A stretch of 40,367 bases of DNA from Clostridia bacterium (lineage in GTDB: Bacteria; Bacillota; Clostridia; Oscillospirales; CAG-272). Below the pieces are notes generated by a model that saw only the letters and a list, made by a program, of their open reading frames with translations, ran no database searches and was not told the origin of the DNA. Shown in pieces: positions 39,458-40,367 of the stretch. The stretch covers positions 1-40,367 of the forward strand of contig JAFTKO010000019.1 of NCBI GenBank assembly GCA_017453205.1. Reading direction: 5' to 3'. Within the stretch, counting starts at the first letter, position 1. Every line of letters starts with the position of its first letter. Made by a program: the position numbers and the translations under genes.

Positions 39458-40066
39458 ATGCAAAAAAGATTACTTACCGCAACTCTGGCTCTCTGCGCCG
39501 TTCTGTTATTTCTCGGTCTCTTTCCGGTACACGGTGAGGCAGAGATCTACGACACCGTGGTGCGCTTGCACGTGCTTGCAAACTCGGACAGCGACGAAGA
39601 TCAAGCCCTCAAGCTCCGTGTAAGAGACGCCGTGTTGGAGGTCACCTCGCCGCTCCTTGCAGATTGCACCTCGCAAGAAGAAGCACGCGCGCTGATCGAA
39701 GCGCACACCGACGACATCCGCACCGCCGCCGAAGCCGTCATTGCCGCCGAGGGACGCACCGACACCGTCAGCATTCTGCTTGGCGAAGAAGAATACCCCG
39801 AGCGCGACTACGACAGCTTTTGTTTCCCTGCGGGAACCTATCTCTCGTTGCGCGTCTGCATCGGTGACGCCGAGGGCAAAAACTGGTGGTGCTGTCTGTT
39901 CCCGCCGCTTTGTCTCGGAACGTCGACCGCCACGACCCAAGCTGCCGAAGAAGAATTTATTGCCGTCGGTTTGACACCGTCGCAGTACAAAATCATCACC
40001 GAAAGCGAAAAGCCCGTGTACAAGGTACGCTTTAAAATTTTGGAAGTGTTCCAAAGCCTTTGGTGA
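39458..40066 (+). CDS. spoIIR: Stage II sporulation protein R
   Basis: A 202-residue secreted signalling protein made in the forespore that triggers SpoIIGA-dependent processing of pro-sigma-E. Features are an N-terminal signal sequence (about residues 1-26), then VRLHVLANSDSDEDQALKLRVRDAV, and the family stretch CIGDAEGKNWWCCLFPPLCLG near residues 137-155. In Bacillus it is transcribed by sigma-F; I did not identify a sigma-F promoter, because the preceding hairpin fills the gap. It shows that the host belongs to a spore-forming lineage. Confidence 0.95.
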   Translation: MQKRLLTATLALCAVLLFLGLFPVHGEAEIYDTVVRLHVLANSDSDEDQALKLRVRDAVLEVTSPLLADCTSQEEARALIEAHTDDIRTAAEAVIAAEGRTDTVSILLGEEEYPERDYDSFCFPAGTYLSLRVCIGDAEGKNWWCCLFPPLCLGTSTATTQAAEEEFIAVGLTPSQYKIITESEKPVYKVRFKILEVFQSLW

Positions 40067-40077
40067 ATGTAAAAGAA

Positions 40078-40103
40078 ATCTCCCCGCCTGTTAACGGGGA
40101 GAT
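40078..40103 (+). terminator. Hairpin after spoIIR
   Basis: ATCTCCCCG (40078-40086) pairs with CGGGGAGAT (40095-40103). No long T run follows, but its position after the spoIIR stop suggests a terminator. Confidence 0.6.
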
Positions 40104-40154
40104 GAGATTGTAGACAAAACTAACAAGTTTCGTCAGTTTGCCGAAAGTTTTGGT

Positions 40155-40307
40155 CGAGCTTTTTCAAAAGCTCGCGCAGTGGAGGGCGCGAAGCCCTCCT
40201 CGCGCTCCGCAGAGCGCGAAATTTCCCTTTCGGCGCTGTGCCCACTTGTGGGCATCGGTCGCTTGCGACCTTTTCTTCTTTGCAAGCTTGCAATCGCTTG
40301 CGATTGC
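40155..40307. repeat. Array of consecutive perfect hairpins
   Basis: At least six perfect inverted repeats stand almost end to end: CGAGCTTTT/AAAAGCTCG (40155-40174), GGAGGGC/GCCCTCC (40181-40199), TCGCGCTC/GAGCGCGA (40200-40219), TGCCCAC/GTGGGCA (40239-40254), GGTCGC/GCGACC (40257-40270), the palindrome TTGCAAGCTTGCAA (40280-40293) and GCAATCGC/GCGATTGC (40290-40307). The stretch 40067-40367 otherwise holds no credible gene. Confidence 0.75.
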
Positions 40308-40367
40308 GGCGGAGCTTGCGTAGCCTTTTTTCATTTGCGCCTATATGGTCAAAGAAAAAGCGACTAA

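Noticed and set aside
40138-40367. Open frames through the right-end hairpins
   Set aside because: They translate the palindromic repeats (KPSSRSAEREISLSAL-type), a frequent spurious protein in gut Firmicutes annotations, and run off the edge without a start context.
1-40367. CRISPR arrays and tRNA genes
   Set aside because: No regularly spaced repeats of the CRISPR kind and no tRNA-like T-arm/acceptor pattern were found by eye in the intergenic regions.

Overview
The window looks like a chromosomal segment from an endospore-forming, anaerobic, low-to-mid GC Firmicute of the class Clostridia, probably a gut Oscillospiraceae/Ruminococcaceae-type organism. This rests on a spoIIR gene, a CD1247-type acidic zinc-ribbon protein, a DUF421/DUF4363 pair, acetate kinase, a clostridial feoA-feoA-feoB locus with its Cys-rich partner, consensus sigma-A promoters (TTGACA-N17-TATAAT) and AGGAGG-type ribosome binding sites. 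No named species can be fixed from the sequence alone.

Layout. 1-430: two tandem consensus promoters and a boxA-like leader point left, probably driving an rRNA operon that lies outside the window. 431-1503: DUF421/DUF4363 membrane gene pair. 1562-4899: ferrous iron uptake locus on the minus strand with a consensus promoter and two copies of a GTTAGC-N4-GCTAAC palindrome that look like operators for a metal-sensing repressor. 5042-8828: sugar isomerase / Gfo-Idh-MocA dehydrogenase / sugar isomerase operon with a divergent AraC regulator and overlapping promoters. 8918-14306: phosphohexomutase, glycerophosphodiesterase, YitT membrane protein, GNAT acetyltransferase, MFS transporter and a decayed SGNH/DUF4886 gene start.

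14425-18162 is the unusual part: eight small, visibly A+T-richer genes of unknown or immunity-like type, on one strand, immediately downstream of the 23S rRNA methyltransferase gene rlmD. The last 26 bp of rlmD-like coding sequence is repeated twice inside this array (17494-17519 and 16852-16877). The rlmD/rumA 3' end is a known integration site of mobile elements, so I read the array as a cassette island built by integration or duplication at the rlmD 3' end, now without any recombinase in view.

18356-22258: housekeeping RNA-modification genes (rlmD, metallophosphoesterase, Nif3-like protein, trmK) and a DUF1858 protein. 22522-28686: acetate kinase, a GldA/GldF/GldG-type ABC export module, elongation factor P and the CD1247-type protein. 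28793-33111: XRE regulator, pyridoxal kinase-like enzyme, a membrane-anchored unknown, a CE2-like SGNH esterase, thiamine pyrophosphokinase and a LURP-one/tubby-like protein. 33163-37439: DUF1015, YmdB phosphodiesterase, D-Ala-D-Ala ligase and PrmC on the minus strand. 37628-40066: small membrane protein, RbfA, NrnA-type DHH phosphoesterase and SpoIIR. The right end (40067-40367) is non-coding and packed with back-to-back hairpins.

All calls come from reading the sequence and remembered family features; no database search was run.
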